Part shown: piece after piece, positions 32,850 through 42,400 of the stretch | Layout of the letters: every line of letters begins with the position of its first letter | How positions within the stretch are numbered: position 1 is the stretch's first letter | DNA from: JBKCUI01 sp052161625 | GTDB taxonomy: Bacteria > Planctomycetota > Planctomycetia > Pirellulales > Pirellulaceae | Reading direction: 5' to 3' (one strand) | Assembly (NCBI GenBank): GCA_052161625.1 | Contig: CP197412.1 | DNA: 64,000 nt | Notes under the pieces: generated by a model | Databases searched by the model: none | What the model was told of the DNA's origin: nothing | What the model saw: the letters and a program-made list of their open reading frames with translations, nothing else | Translations under genes and position numbers: made by a program

Positions 32850-35800
32850 CCACCTTGCGCAGTCGGATTATAGTGAGGAAATCCATATGTCTCTTCTGGC
32901 ACTCCCGTTACTTCGATGCCGGCGGCAAGTAACTCGTTTAGGATCAATTGGTGTACTTCAATGCTGTGCTGGCGATCGAGAGTGTAGTTGTAGTGCCCAT
33001 TTTCTTCCGCATCATTGAAACCAGGCATTCCCCCCAACGCACCATGGGATGCATTGTAAGAAGGTCTTCTAATGTCAGTCGTAACATTCAATGGCGCAGC
33101 ATGGATTCTGGTATCGTACGCCATTCGTCTGAAATACCAATAATCGACATTTGACCCTCCCTCTTTAGGACCGATTATTACTAACTTCTTGATGCCCGAC
33201 TCAACTTCTGCAGTTGTCGTCGGAATTTCAGCAGCCATGTCGACCGGATCCATTAATAACAAGACTTCAACAGGAATCCCCATTTTGGAAAGTGAGTTAG
33301 ATATCCACAATGCAGCCATAGCTCCTCGGCTGAAGCCGAAAATAGCGATCTTGGGCTTTTGGGTTGTCGAGTTGTAAAGCGAAGCAACTTGATCGAGAGT
33401 CTGCTGGTAGATAGCGTCAACGTTACCTCCCGTTACGCCGTCCGGCCCGTGTTTGTAAAACTCGAATTTAGCAGTAATATCTAAGTCAACTAGGTTTCGC
33501 GTATGCGAGTTCCACCGATCGGGATTGTATTTCGTTTTTGCATCTGGACCCGATAGCCATTCGCGAGAGTTCGTCCCGTCCACACCTACAATCAAGACGT
33601 TTTGTAGTCTTGCCAGCACACGAACCTGGTCAAGTGCAACGCTTTGTGACTGCCCGGCTTCAAGCACCCAGGAAATGGAGTACTGTGACTCAATCTCTAC
33701 GTCTGCGTGGACATAGACGACAGATGGCCACTTTTGCGACTTGTTCCAACGGTAGGTTTCGACGATCCCTTTGTTCTCTGGCGTCGAAACGGAGTAAGCA
33801 TCGACCAACCGCTCGGTCATCTCCTCATTTGCCCAGACTGTCAACCCAACAGGGACAACCAGTTTCGCAATATGACCTTGGTCGACTAGCTCTTCCGCAG
33901 CGCCATTCGCATCCAAAACCATTTGGGTTGCTTTGTTTGCTTTGATGGTAAGGATCTTGCCTTGACCTGTTACGTTTTCGATGGCGTCTTCGCTTGGGGT
34001 TCGATCAACGATATTGTTATTGTCGCTATCGATGTCCAAATCGAGGATGGGGTCCAGTGGGTCGGTCGCGTTGACGAGGATCGTGTCAAAGATTCCAGAG
34101 AACTGAAAGGTGGAATCGTGCCACTTCATAGCGATCGTCGATTGTCCTTCCGCAACACCCTCTACCCATAGCTTCGTTGGACTGGAAATCCCATTGAAGG
34201 GGATAATGGTCTGCTCCGATTTCACTTCGGACGCCGTCCCCTCCGTCGGTGTTGACTTGTCCTGTTGGAACCAAACGCGAACCCGCGTATTGTCGAACGA
34301 AAGGGTGTAGTAGCCAGTTTGTTCGGCTGTCATCTCTCCACCCTTGGCAAAGAGTTCGAGTTTATGAAGATCCGGGTCATTGAATCCGGAATCCATGTGG
34401 TCTTCTACGGAATTCGTGTTGTCATCGTCGTTGTTGACAATGAGCTGCAGTCCGGGGTTGTCCTCTTTTACTTCCGTCAGTCGGTTCGAAGCCGCATCGA
34501 ATGCGTCCAGGTCCATAGTCCCCAGCTCAAGGCTCGCTTGGACGGAATCACCGAGTTGCGTGATAACCGTGTATTTCAAGCTATCCGCCCCTTCTGCGTC
34601 TGCATCCGGTGTGTATCGGATTTTTCCACTTTCGATGACCGCAGTTCCTTCATCGGGGGGATCGTTGATTACCAGTTTGGGTGCAGCGTTGAATTTGAGC
34701 AACCCATCACCAGCGATCGATTGCGATTGGGAAAATCCGTTGAAGCTCGGAAGGGCCAACTGGAAAGACCAATCGTGGGTGACGAACATCCCCGTCCCTT
34801 TGCCTAGCGACGCGACCTCAGAATCTTCCTCGATCACAACACCACCTATGAAATAAACATCATCGATTGTTGTGACACCGAACGCATTGCTGATCTGCAC
34901 TTTACCACCTCCCCACCATGCCCATCGCATCGTGGCCGAGGCCGGCATCTCTTCGTTTTCCGAAATGCCGTCAGCTATCGCAGAGCAACCACCCTCGGGG
35001 AAGTAGGATCGCAATCCTAAATCATCGCGAAACTCCAAGCCAGTGATGGTAACAGTTGAAATCGCTTCTTTCTCACGCGTTGTAAACGTTGAACTTCCTT
35101 GGATGTTTTCAAACCAGTAGAAGGTATCGTCGGGATCTCCATTGATGGGGGAGAAAGTGAAACCGCTATTACCGCTGACTTGCACCGAAGTTGTGTGATC
35201 GAAGCTCTCGCTCGTGTGGATCGTATCATTTGCCAATATCGGGATCAAAGAGACTTCCGATTTTGGTCTCAACAGAAAGTCCTTGACAGCGTTCAGGCCA
35301 ACACCATCGTCGTCGTCTGCGTCCGCATCACCGCACCATGAGTCTTGAGACAATCCGGTGGTGGGAGGAACAGGCGCGGCTGGAGGTGGTGGTGGTGGGG
35401 GCGCAGGTGCAGCCGGTGGTTCGACAGAGTCACCTGACCCTGTACTACCTCCTGTGCTACCTCCTGTGCTACCTCCTGTGCTACCTCCTGTGCTACCTCC
35501 TGTGCTACCTCCAGTGCTACCTCCTGTACTACCTCCTGTACTACCTCCTGTACTACCTCCTGTACTACCTCCTGTACTGCCTCCTGTGCTGCCGCCTGTG
35601 CTGCCGCCTGTGCTGCCGCCTGTGCTGCCTCCAGTGCTGCCTCCAGTGCTGCCTCCAGTGCTGCCTCCAGTGCTGCCTCCAGTGCTGCCTCCAGTGCTGC
35701 CTCCAGTGCTGCCTCCAGTGCTGCCTCCAGTGCTGCCTCCAGTGCTGCCTCCGGTACTGCCTCCAGTGCTGGACCCGTCGCCAGAACTTGTGTCACCGCC

Positions 35801-36610
35801 AGAACTTGAACCACCACCTGATCCATAGTCAGGGTAACTCCCCGATCCGGCGTCGGGCGTGCCTCCAGTGCCGGAATCGGGGTAGTCACCGAGACCATAG
35901 TCAGGGTAGCTGTCGGAACCTGAGTCGGGCGTGCCTCCCGTCCCAGAGTCGGGATAATCGCCTAATCCGTAATCGGGATAGCTGCCCGATCCAGAATCAG
36001 GCATGTCTCCGGTGCCAGAGTCTGGGTAGTCGCCGAGACCGTAGTCGGGATAGTCTCCCAGACCATAGTCGGGATAGCTGCCGTAGTCAGGATAGCTGCC
36101 GTAGTCGGGATAGCTGCCGGAGTCGGGGTAGCTGCCAAGGCCATAGTCGGGGTAGAGGCCACGCGAACTGTCTTGCGATGGGGAAGTACTCAACTCGCTT
36201 GCTGGGGAGCTCAATGTCTCCGATACCGAGTGGACGACGGCGGTCCAATCGGAGTAATCGAAGGATGAGTCACCGTTGACATCGAAGAAGTAGGACGAGT
36301 CGAAACGATAAGCGTCCGAGCCTCCCATTCCGTAAACATATTCCAATCCGTTGGCGACCAAGAGTGCGTCGGAGACGGCGACGGCACCATCGCCATCCAC
36401 GTCGCTGGCTAGGTTCGCATTGTGTTCCCAAACCAATCCTGGCAAGGTATCGGCGGCCATCACGACGCGCGGTTCAAACGATTCCAGTTTGGGACGCCGA
36501 GAAGCAACTCGCTCTCGATAACGGGATCCCTGCGACTGGATGAAGAAACTTTTGATGGTGCGCACAGTCCAGGCGCAAACGACCATCCACAGACCACGAA
36601 AACGGGGCAT
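32846..36610 (-). CDS. Giant secreted protein: dockerin, PDYG and STGG repeats, C-terminal GFSRG alpha/beta-hydrolase
   Basis: 1254 residues. The N-terminus has the planctomycete extracellular signature (RRPKLESFEPRVVMAA). Residues about 67-130 form a dockerin type I-like pair (DVDGDGAVAVSDALLVANGL and DVNGDSSFDYSDW). Next comes a SYPDYG/DYPDSG repeat region (about 150-265), then a run of (STGG)n (about 280-390) encoded by a 12-base minisatellite, then a Pro-rich stretch. The middle has beta-sandwich-like segments. The end resembles lipase-type DUF2235 folds: LIVGVDGT and IFGFSRGAMA, with nucleophile Ser near residue 1090. It is probably exported and cell-surface or matrix bound; the enzyme activity is inferred from the GxSxG motif only. 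Confidence 0.82.
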   Translation of the reverse strand: MPRFRGLWMVVCAWTVRTIKSFFIQSQGSRYRERVASRRPKLESFEPRVVMAADTLPGLVWEHNANLASDVDGDGAVAVSDALLVANGLEYVYGMGGSDAYRFDSSYFFDVNGDSSFDYSDWTAVVHSVSETLSSPASELSTSPSQDSSRGLYPDYGLGSYPDSGSYPDYGSYPDYGSYPDYGLGDYPDYGLGDYPDSGTGDMPDSGSGSYPDYGLGDYPDSGTGGTPDSGSDSYPDYGLGDYPDSGTGGTPDAGSGSYPDYGSGGGSSSGGDTSSGDGSSTGGSTGGSTGGSTGGSTGGSTGGSTGGSTGGSTGGSTGGSTGGSTGGSTGGSTGGSTGGSTGGSTGGSTGGSTGGSTGGSTGGSTGGSTGGSTGGSTGGSTGGSTGGSTGSGDSVEPPAAPAPPPPPPPAAPVPPTTGLSQDSWCGDADADDDDGVGLNAVKDFLLRPKSEVSLIPILANDTIHTSESFDHTTSVQVSGNSGFTFSPINGDPDDTFYWFENIQGSSTFTTREKEAISTVTITGLEFRDDLGLRSYFPEGGCSAIADGISENEEMPASATMRWAWWGGGKVQISNAFGVTTIDDVYFIGGVVIEEDSEVASLGKGTGMFVTHDWSFQLALPSFNGFSQSQSIAGDGLLKFNAAPKLVINDPPDEGTAVIESGKIRYTPDADAEGADSLKYTVITQLGDSVQASLELGTMDLDAFDAASNRLTEVKEDNPGLQLIVNNDDDNTNSVEDHMDSGFNDPDLHKLELFAKGGEMTAEQTGYYTLSFDNTRVRVWFQQDKSTPTEGTASEVKSEQTIIPFNGISSPTKLWVEGVAEGQSTIAMKWHDSTFQFSGIFDTILVNATDPLDPILDLDIDSDNNNIVDRTPSEDAIENVTGQGKILTIKANKATQMVLDANGAAEELVDQGHIAKLVVPVGLTVWANEEMTERLVDAYSVSTPENKGIVETYRWNKSQKWPSVVYVHADVEIESQYSISWVLEAGQSQSVALDQVRVLARLQNVLIVGVDGTNSREWLSGPDAKTKYNPDRWNSHTRNLVDLDITAKFEFYKHGPDGVTGGNVDAIYQQTLDQVASLYNSTTQKPKIAIFGFSRGAMAALWISNSLSKMGIPVEVLLLMDPVDMAAEIPTTTAEVESGIKKLVIIGPKEGGSNVDYWYFRRMAYDTRIHAAPLNVTTDIRRPSYNASHGALGGMPGFNDAEENGHYNYTLDRQHSIEVHQLILNELLAAGIEVTGVPEETYGFPHYNPTAQGG
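35435..35770. repeat. 12-bp coding minisatellite (STGG repeat)
   Basis: About 28 consecutive 12-base units in blocks: CTACCTCCTGTG several times, CTACCTCCTGTA several times, CTGCCGCCTGTG three times, CTGCCTCCAGTG about a dozen times. Identical variants cluster together, suggesting recent block expansion. The unit length keeps the frame. Confidence 0.9.
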
Positions 36611-36917
36611 GATTCGTACTCGCTGCTACAAGTAAAGAAGGGGCGTAAGGGCGTGAGTTAAACTCACAGCAACAGAATCAAATTATCGAGGGATGAAACG
36701 AACGCAAGAATTTGGCGCGAATATTTTTTTTGGAATTTTGGGAGCCTTGCCCGGCCGTAAACGAACCCCAATGGCCAGAACAAGAACTTCGCTGCAATGA
36801 ATAGGGAATTCCGCGAGGCAAGCGTTCATTGCAAGCTGTCGATTTTTCTCGTTCTGGAACGGTCGAGGACGAACGTTCGACGGGGTCGATCTGTTGTCCT
36901 CAACAGATCCCTCTGTC

Positions 36918-37190
36918 GATCCTGAAAGGATCAAAGCTTGTAGCCGGGGGTTGAGCGCGAGCGATACCCCCGGTCCCCCCCACCCCTTCTTCTATCCCGA
37001 AGGGATTAAAGCGATGCGATGGCTTGATCGAGATTGGAGTTCCTGCGTGCGATCGAACGCATCTCGATTCAGAACGCGAAGATGTTCAGGCGTGAAGCTT
37101 GCATCCCGTCGGGATGCTCAATCCATGGGAAACCACCGGGGGTATCGCATACGCTCAACCCCCGGCTAATGGCTCAAGTCCTTTCAGGAC
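36918..37190. repeat. Nested palindromic interspersed element, copy 3
   Basis: 273 bases matching copies at 5201 and 24695 with a few substitutions (for example GATTGGAGTTCC for GATTGGTGTTCC). Both inverted arms are intact. The right flank is replaced by the heptamer array instead of the usual ATCTGTTG palindrome block. Confidence 0.85.
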
Positions 37191-37236
37191 AAAAAGAGAA
37201 GAACGTTCGACATTACACCACGTCCCACGCTCCCTG

Positions 37237-37348
37237 CTCCATGCTCCATGCTCCATGCTCCATGCTCCATGCTCCATGCTCCATGCTCCATGCTCCATGC
37301 TCCATGCTCCATGCTCCATGCTCCATGCTCCATGCTCCATGCTCCATG
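37237..37348. repeat. Perfect heptanucleotide tandem array (16 x CTCCATG)
   Basis: Sixteen identical CTCCATG units without interruption, preceded by one CTCCCTG unit. Perfect identity suggests slippage-driven, currently unstable DNA. It separates the palindromic element from the terminal AGGA-loop hairpin. Confidence 0.95.
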
Positions 37349-37418
37349 CACCGCTACGTACTTCCTCGGCGCTGGAACGGTCGAGGACGACCGTTCGACG
37401 TTGCTGCAAGGAGGGTAG

Positions 37419-38447
37419 GTGAGTTTCGTAGAGTCGAGTATGCTTTCCGACGACTCCTCCCCCGCCCCTGGTGGACTGCGTCCTTGCTATTTGGAACCGA
37501 GAATGACTGGAACGAACCAAATCACCCCAGGGGATAAGAGACCTTCGGGACTTTTCATCGCCGGGGGACTGGGGATTATTTATGTCGTTTGGGGGTCGAC
37601 CTACTTGGCGATCAAGGTCGCGGTCGAGACGTTGCCTCCTTTCCTGATGGCTGGAGCACGATTCCTAGTCGCCGGTGCCGTGATGGCCATGATCCTTCTC
37701 GCTCTTGGCCGCCTCCGCGCGACAGGTCGACAATGGCTATGGAATGCGCTGGTTGGCCTTTTCATGATGGTCGGTGGAAACGGTTTAGTTTCCTGGGCGG
37801 AACAAACTATTCCCTCCGGCATTGCAACCTTGATCGTCGCATTCAATCCGTTGATGATGGTCACCGCCGAATGGGTGATTTGGGGACGAACCAAAGGAAG
37901 GATGGGAGCAAGACCGAATCGGACTGTTTTCGCCGGTCTGGCAATGGGATGCGTGGGACTGGCCATGCTGGTAGCTCCGAGCTTGCAAGGAACCGGTCCA
38001 GCCAGCTACGACTTGTTTCGCGTGGGCGCAATCGTCCTGGCCTGTCTAACTTGGACAATCGGTTCCATGATGACTCGCTACGGAGGCAATCCCGCAGATC
38101 CCTTTACCGGTGCAACGATTCAAATGCTTTGCGGAGGACTGTGGCTCATCGCCTTCGGAACATTGTTGGGGGAGATGCAGGATGTGCAGTGGAATCAATT
38201 CAGTCGCGAATCGATCTTGGCTTGGTGGTATCTGGTAATCGCCGGATCGCTTGTCGCCTTCACCACGTTTGTTTGGTTGATGAAGCACGCGTCGCCGACA
38301 CTGATATCCACCTATGCGTATGTGAACCCCGTCGTTGCTGTCTTCTTAGGGTGGTTGGTACTGAACGAACGAATCGATGATTGGACCGTTGTATCGGCGG
38401 CGGTCATCGTCTTGGGAGTTGCGACGATCACTTGGGGGAAGAAGTAG
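37419..38447 (+). CDS. EamA/DMT-family permease (YedA-like)
   Basis: 342 residues with ten predicted membrane segments and the DMT signature WGSTYLAIKVAVETLPPFLM near the start, plus PSGIATLIVAFNPLMM mid-protein and AYVNPVVAVFLGWLVLNERI near the end. The latter is typical of the second EamA repeat. It probably exports amino acids or other small metabolites. AAGGAGG at 37408-37414 points to GTG 37419; ATG 37440 and ATG 37503 are alternatives, the last giving a more typical N-terminus. Confidence 0.87.
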   Translation: MSFVESSMLSDDSSPAPGGLRPCYLEPRMTGTNQITPGDKRPSGLFIAGGLGIIYVVWGSTYLAIKVAVETLPPFLMAGARFLVAGAVMAMILLALGRLRATGRQWLWNALVGLFMMVGGNGLVSWAEQTIPSGIATLIVAFNPLMMVTAEWVIWGRTKGRMGARPNRTVFAGLAMGCVGLAMLVAPSLQGTGPASYDLFRVGAIVLACLTWTIGSMMTRYGGNPADPFTGATIQMLCGGLWLIAFGTLLGEMQDVQWNQFSRESILAWWYLVIAGSLVAFTTFVWLMKHASPTLISTYAYVNPVVAVFLGWLVLNERIDDWTVVSAAVIVLGVATITWGKK

Positions 38448-38495
38448 CGAGTAGCGAGGGGCGAGGGGCGAGTAGCGAGGGGCGAGGGGCGAGGG
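38446..38495. repeat. Heptamer array at the EamA gene end
   Basis: Units of CGAGTAG and CGAGGGG alternate for about seven copies, starting right at the stop codon. Same family as the array at 21971. Confidence 0.75.
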
Positions 38496-38500
38496 GGTGA

Positions 38501-39352
38501 TTAGCGGAAGGCGTTGCGGTAATGACGAGGACTGATGCCGGTGGCGGCGGAGAATTGTCTGCTGAAGGCCGCTTGGTCATAGAACCCACATTCGATGGCA
38601 ATTGCCGACAAGGGTTTGTCGGTGTGGATCAACCTCGTTGCAGCTTGCTCCACCCGGGTCTTGGTCAGAAGTGCTCGAGGTGAAAGGCCGACGATGCCGC
38701 GCACTTTGCGCTCTAACTGACTCCAGCTATAGCCAGATCGAGCGACGAGCTCTTCGATACGAAGAGGTTGGGCGAAGTCGCGGTGAATCGTGTTGACAAT
38801 TTCCGCTACGGGCCCCAAGTCCCCTTTGGTCTCTGCAAGATCGCGAGAAATACCCGCCAGCGCGATGACTTGCCCGTCCCTATCCAACACAGGGGTTTTT
38901 TGCGAGATGAACCAGCCCATTCCACCGTCCGGTTGGGTAATCAGCTCAATGCGATCGCGAATGGTAATCCCCTTCTCAAAGACTTCATCGTCCTGCTGCT
39001 CGTATCCCGCCGCCAGGATGGAGGGGAAAACCTCTTTCGCGGATTTCCCGACCAACTGTTCCGTCCGCCAGCCGCCGGCTCGTCTCGCAAAGGCATCGTT
39101 CACGATGACATAACGCCGTGATCTGTTTTTGATGCAAAACAAGACATCCGAAAGTGTGCCGAAAAGAGTCTCGGCGATAGCAAGCCCCGGCGATTGCTGA
39201 AGGAGCCACTCTCGGCCTTGCAGGTCCCCGGCTGGTGTCTTTTTTTTCATGGAGGTCACGATGAGAATCAGGAGAAGGAGGAAAACCAAAAGAGCGAGGT
39301 TGCTGCGGATAGCGAGCGAGCGAGCGTACGAGATTTTGTATTTTTTCGGCAT
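38501..39352 (-). CDS. AraC-family regulator with PAS domain and N-terminal membrane segment
   Basis: 283 residues from ATG 39352. A hydrophobic helix (LALLVFLLLLILIVTS, about residues 18-33) precedes a PAS domain (about 62-175: TLSDVLFCIKNRSRRYVIVN and the PAC-like WFISQKTPVLDRDGQVIALA). It ends with an AraC HTH pair (GYSWSQLERKVRGIVGLSPR, ECGFYDQAAFSRQFSAATGI). It is divergent from putA 116 bases away, so control of proline catabolism is a reasonable inference. ATG 39250 would give a soluble form without the membrane segment. A membrane-anchored AraC protein is unusual. Confidence 0.82.
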   Translation of the reverse strand: MPKKYKISYARSLAIRSNLALLVFLLLLILIVTSMKKKTPAGDLQGREWLLQQSPGLAIAETLFGTLSDVLFCIKNRSRRYVIVNDAFARRAGGWRTEQLVGKSAKEVFPSILAAGYEQQDDEVFEKGITIRDRIELITQPDGGMGWFISQKTPVLDRDGQVIALAGISRDLAETKGDLGPVAEIVNTIHRDFAQPLRIEELVARSGYSWSQLERKVRGIVGLSPRALLTKTRVEQAATRLIHTDKPLSAIAIECGFYDQAAFSRQFSAATGISPRHYRNAFR

Positions 39353-39468
39353 GGGACGCAAACAAATTTTCCACGACTGGATTCCATGGGCCAGATAGAA
39401 TCGCGGTTCGTTTGCATCTTGTCTTGTATCGGGAAATCGAATCGGTCTCGCGAAGGAGCCCTGGCATC

Positions 39469-42400
39469 GTGACAGCCCACCAGTCAAGTGACCATGTAGA
39501 TGGACCAATCGGCTCGGACGATGCCATCGTCGTCCAGGCTTTGTCCCGCGCTGAGGCGCTGCTTCGCGCCGCACTTGCCCAACAGACGGTTCCGGAGAAG
39601 CAGGAAGCGGCGAAGCTGGGGCGGATGATGAACGACCCGGCCGGCAAGGCTTTTACGTTTGCGATGGTCGACGAAGTGTTCCGAAGTCACACACCGTCGA
39701 AAACGGCAGCATCGCTTCGACGCGTTGTAGAACAATTCGGTGCACCTCAGTACATGCCTTGGACGGACAGGCTTTTGATCCAAGCCGGTGCGTTTGCCAG
39801 TCGTTTCCTACCAGGTTTGGTAACACGCGGTGTTGCGAAGCGGATGCAGCAGGATAGCGCACGGGTCATTCTCCCTGGCGAGGCTGGGCCACTTCATCAG
39901 TATTTGACCCAACGATCCCAAGATGGCTTTCGCCTCAATCTGAATCACTTGGGAGAGGCCGTCTTGGGGGAACAGGAGGCGAAGCATCGAATGGACGCGA
40001 TCTTATCGCATCTGGCCGACCCCGCTGTGAGCTACATCTCCGTGAAGATCTCCGCCATCTTCAGCCAAATCAATTTGGTCGCCTGGGAGGACTCGCTACT
40101 CACGATTTGCGATCGATTGCGAATTCTCTATCGCGAGGGTTTGAAGCGAGGCAAGTTCGTGAACTTGGACATGGAAGAGTACCGCGACTTGGCACTGACC
40201 CTTGCCGCATTCCAGTCGTTGTTGGATGAGCCGGAATTCCATCGCTATTCGGCAGGCATAGTTTTGCAGGCCTATTTACCGGACGCTTGGGATGCGCAGC
40301 GAACGTTGACCGCTTGGGCGCAGCGACGTGTTCAGAACGGTGGTGCGCCGATCAAGATCCGATTGGTAAAGGGTGCGAATCTAGCGATGGAAGCGGTCGA
40401 GGCCGAACTTCACGGCTGGCATGCAGCCCCATACGCGAGCAAACACGAGACCGATGCAAACTTCCGAAGGATGATGGAGTACGGGTGCCGCCCAGAACAT
40501 GCCGCTGCAGTGCGATTAGGAGTAGCCAGCCACAATCTGTTCGATGTTGCACTTGCCTTGACACTCCGGGAGGCAAATCAAGTCGAGTCGTCGGTGGAAA
40601 TCGAAATGCTCGAAGGGATGGCGAACCATCAAGCCAGAGCGGTTCGCGACGATGCCAAGGGGTTGTTGCTCTATGCACCGGCGGTGAAGCAAGAAGATTT
40701 TCTCAGCGCGATGGCTTATTTGGTCCGCCGATTAGATGAGAACACTTCACCCGAAAACTTTCTTAAGGACATGTTTGCTATTCGTCCCGGTTCGCCCGAA
40801 TGGGAGTATCAAAAGAAGCGGTTCCTCGATGGATGGAAGAGTCGGAACGACGTCAGCGACCGCTCCAGGAGGCTGGCTGTGGCGATCGACGCGAGCCATT
40901 CCGTTCCGTTCTTGAACGAACCGGATACCGATTGGTCTCAACCACGCCATCGGGAGGAGTTGGCTCGCTACAGCGATTGGTCCCCGAGCGCACGCCCAAG
41001 TTTGCCTAGCCTGGATGCGATGTTGGATGCAGCGGTCGGGTCTCAAGCGAGTTGGGAGGGGATTGGCTTTGAAGCGCGCGGAGCGGTGATGAATCGATTG
41101 GCCGAGATCATGAGCCGCGATCGGTTCCAGACGCTGCAAGCGCTGCGAGTCGAGGGAAAGAAAGCGATTCCAGATGGGGACGGGGAAGTTTCCGAAGCGA
41201 TCGACTTCGCACGTTATTACGCTCGTCATGCTCTTCCACCGGCGGGGGCGCATTCCCAGCCACTGGGCGTCGTCGCCGTCGTATCGCCGTGGAATTTTCC
41301 CTATGCCATTCCTGCAGGGGGAGTCATCGCTGCATTGATGGCAGGCAACAGTGTCGTGCTGAAACCAGCACCTGCCACGGTGGGCATCGCTTGGCATCTG
41401 GCGAATCAATTGTGGGAAGCGGGAGTTCCTCGCGACGTCCTCCACTTTTATCCTTGTTCGAACGCACAGGGGGAAGCATTCCTGACGGACGAACGAATCC
41501 ACGCAATCGTATTAACAGGCAGCTACGAGACCGCCAAGTTATTTCATGGATGGAGGCCCTCAATACCACTTTATGCCGAGACCAGTGGAAAGAACGCACT
41601 CATCGTGACTGCTCACGCCGACCGAGATCTCGCGATCAAGGATTTGGTACGCTCTGCCTTTGGCCATTCCGGTCAGAAATGCAGTGCCGCCAGCCTCGCG
41701 ATCTTGGAGGGAGAAGTCTATGACGATGAAGGCTTCCGACGCCAACTCCAAGACGCTGCTCGAAGTCTGGAAGTAGGCCCGACGAGCCGTTGGCAAAGCG
41801 TTGTCACACCGTTCGTCCTCCCTACGGCCGAGAAACTACATCGAGCCCTGACAACCCTCGACGAGGGAGAGACCTGGCTCTTGGAGCCCAAGCAACACCC
41901 CGATGCACCGAACCTATGGTCACCAGGTATCAAGCTTGGGGTCAAACCGGGTAGCTGGTTTCATCAGACCGAGTGCTTTGGCCCGGTGCTGGGGCTGATG
42001 CGTGCCGAGGACCTGGACGCGGCCATCGCCATGCAAAACGGCACCGATTACGGCCTCACCGCGGGGATTCATACATTGAACCAGGAAGAGATCCACTATT
42101 GGAAGGAACGGGTACAAGCTGGAAATCTGTACATCAACCGACCGATCACGGGGGCGATTGTGCAGCGCCAGCCCTTTGGGGGATGGAAAAAGTCATGCGT
42201 CGGACCTGGGGCCAAAGCGGGCGGACCGAATTATGTATGGTTGTTCAGGCAATTTGTCGACCCCTCCGAGTTTTCCGGTGCGAGCGAAGTCGATTATGAG
42301 CAAGCGTGGCGCGAGCACTTCTCCATGGAGCAGGATCCGAGCGGTTTGCGATGCGAATCCAATGTGTTTCGATACCGGCCGTCGCGCGGTGTTGTGTTGC

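Larger units (their letters stand above)
36611..37418. repeat. Repeat-rich intergenic region
   Basis: It contains an imperfect AGGA-loop hairpin (about 36857-36880), an ATCTGTTG/CAACAGAT palindrome, the nested palindromic element copy 3, the heptamer array, and another AGGA-loop hairpin (about 37376-37398). The first 240 bases are the upstream region of the minus-strand giant gene. No gene is supported. Confidence 0.75.

Noticed and set aside
35293..36279. Long frames opposite and alongside the STGG region (LEAA and LQCC repeats)
   Set aside because: They are shadows of the 12-base minisatellite in the real minus-strand gene; only the 1254-residue frame has signal, dockerin and hydrolase segments.
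37237..37348. CRISPR array
   Set aside because: Units are 7 bases with no spacers and no cas gene nearby; it is a simple tandem repeat.
37034..37537. Open frames across the CTCCATG array (repeated SMLHAPC peptides)
   Set aside because: They are translations of a 7-base tandem repeat that stays open in all frames. No ribosome binding site or protein-like composition outside the array.
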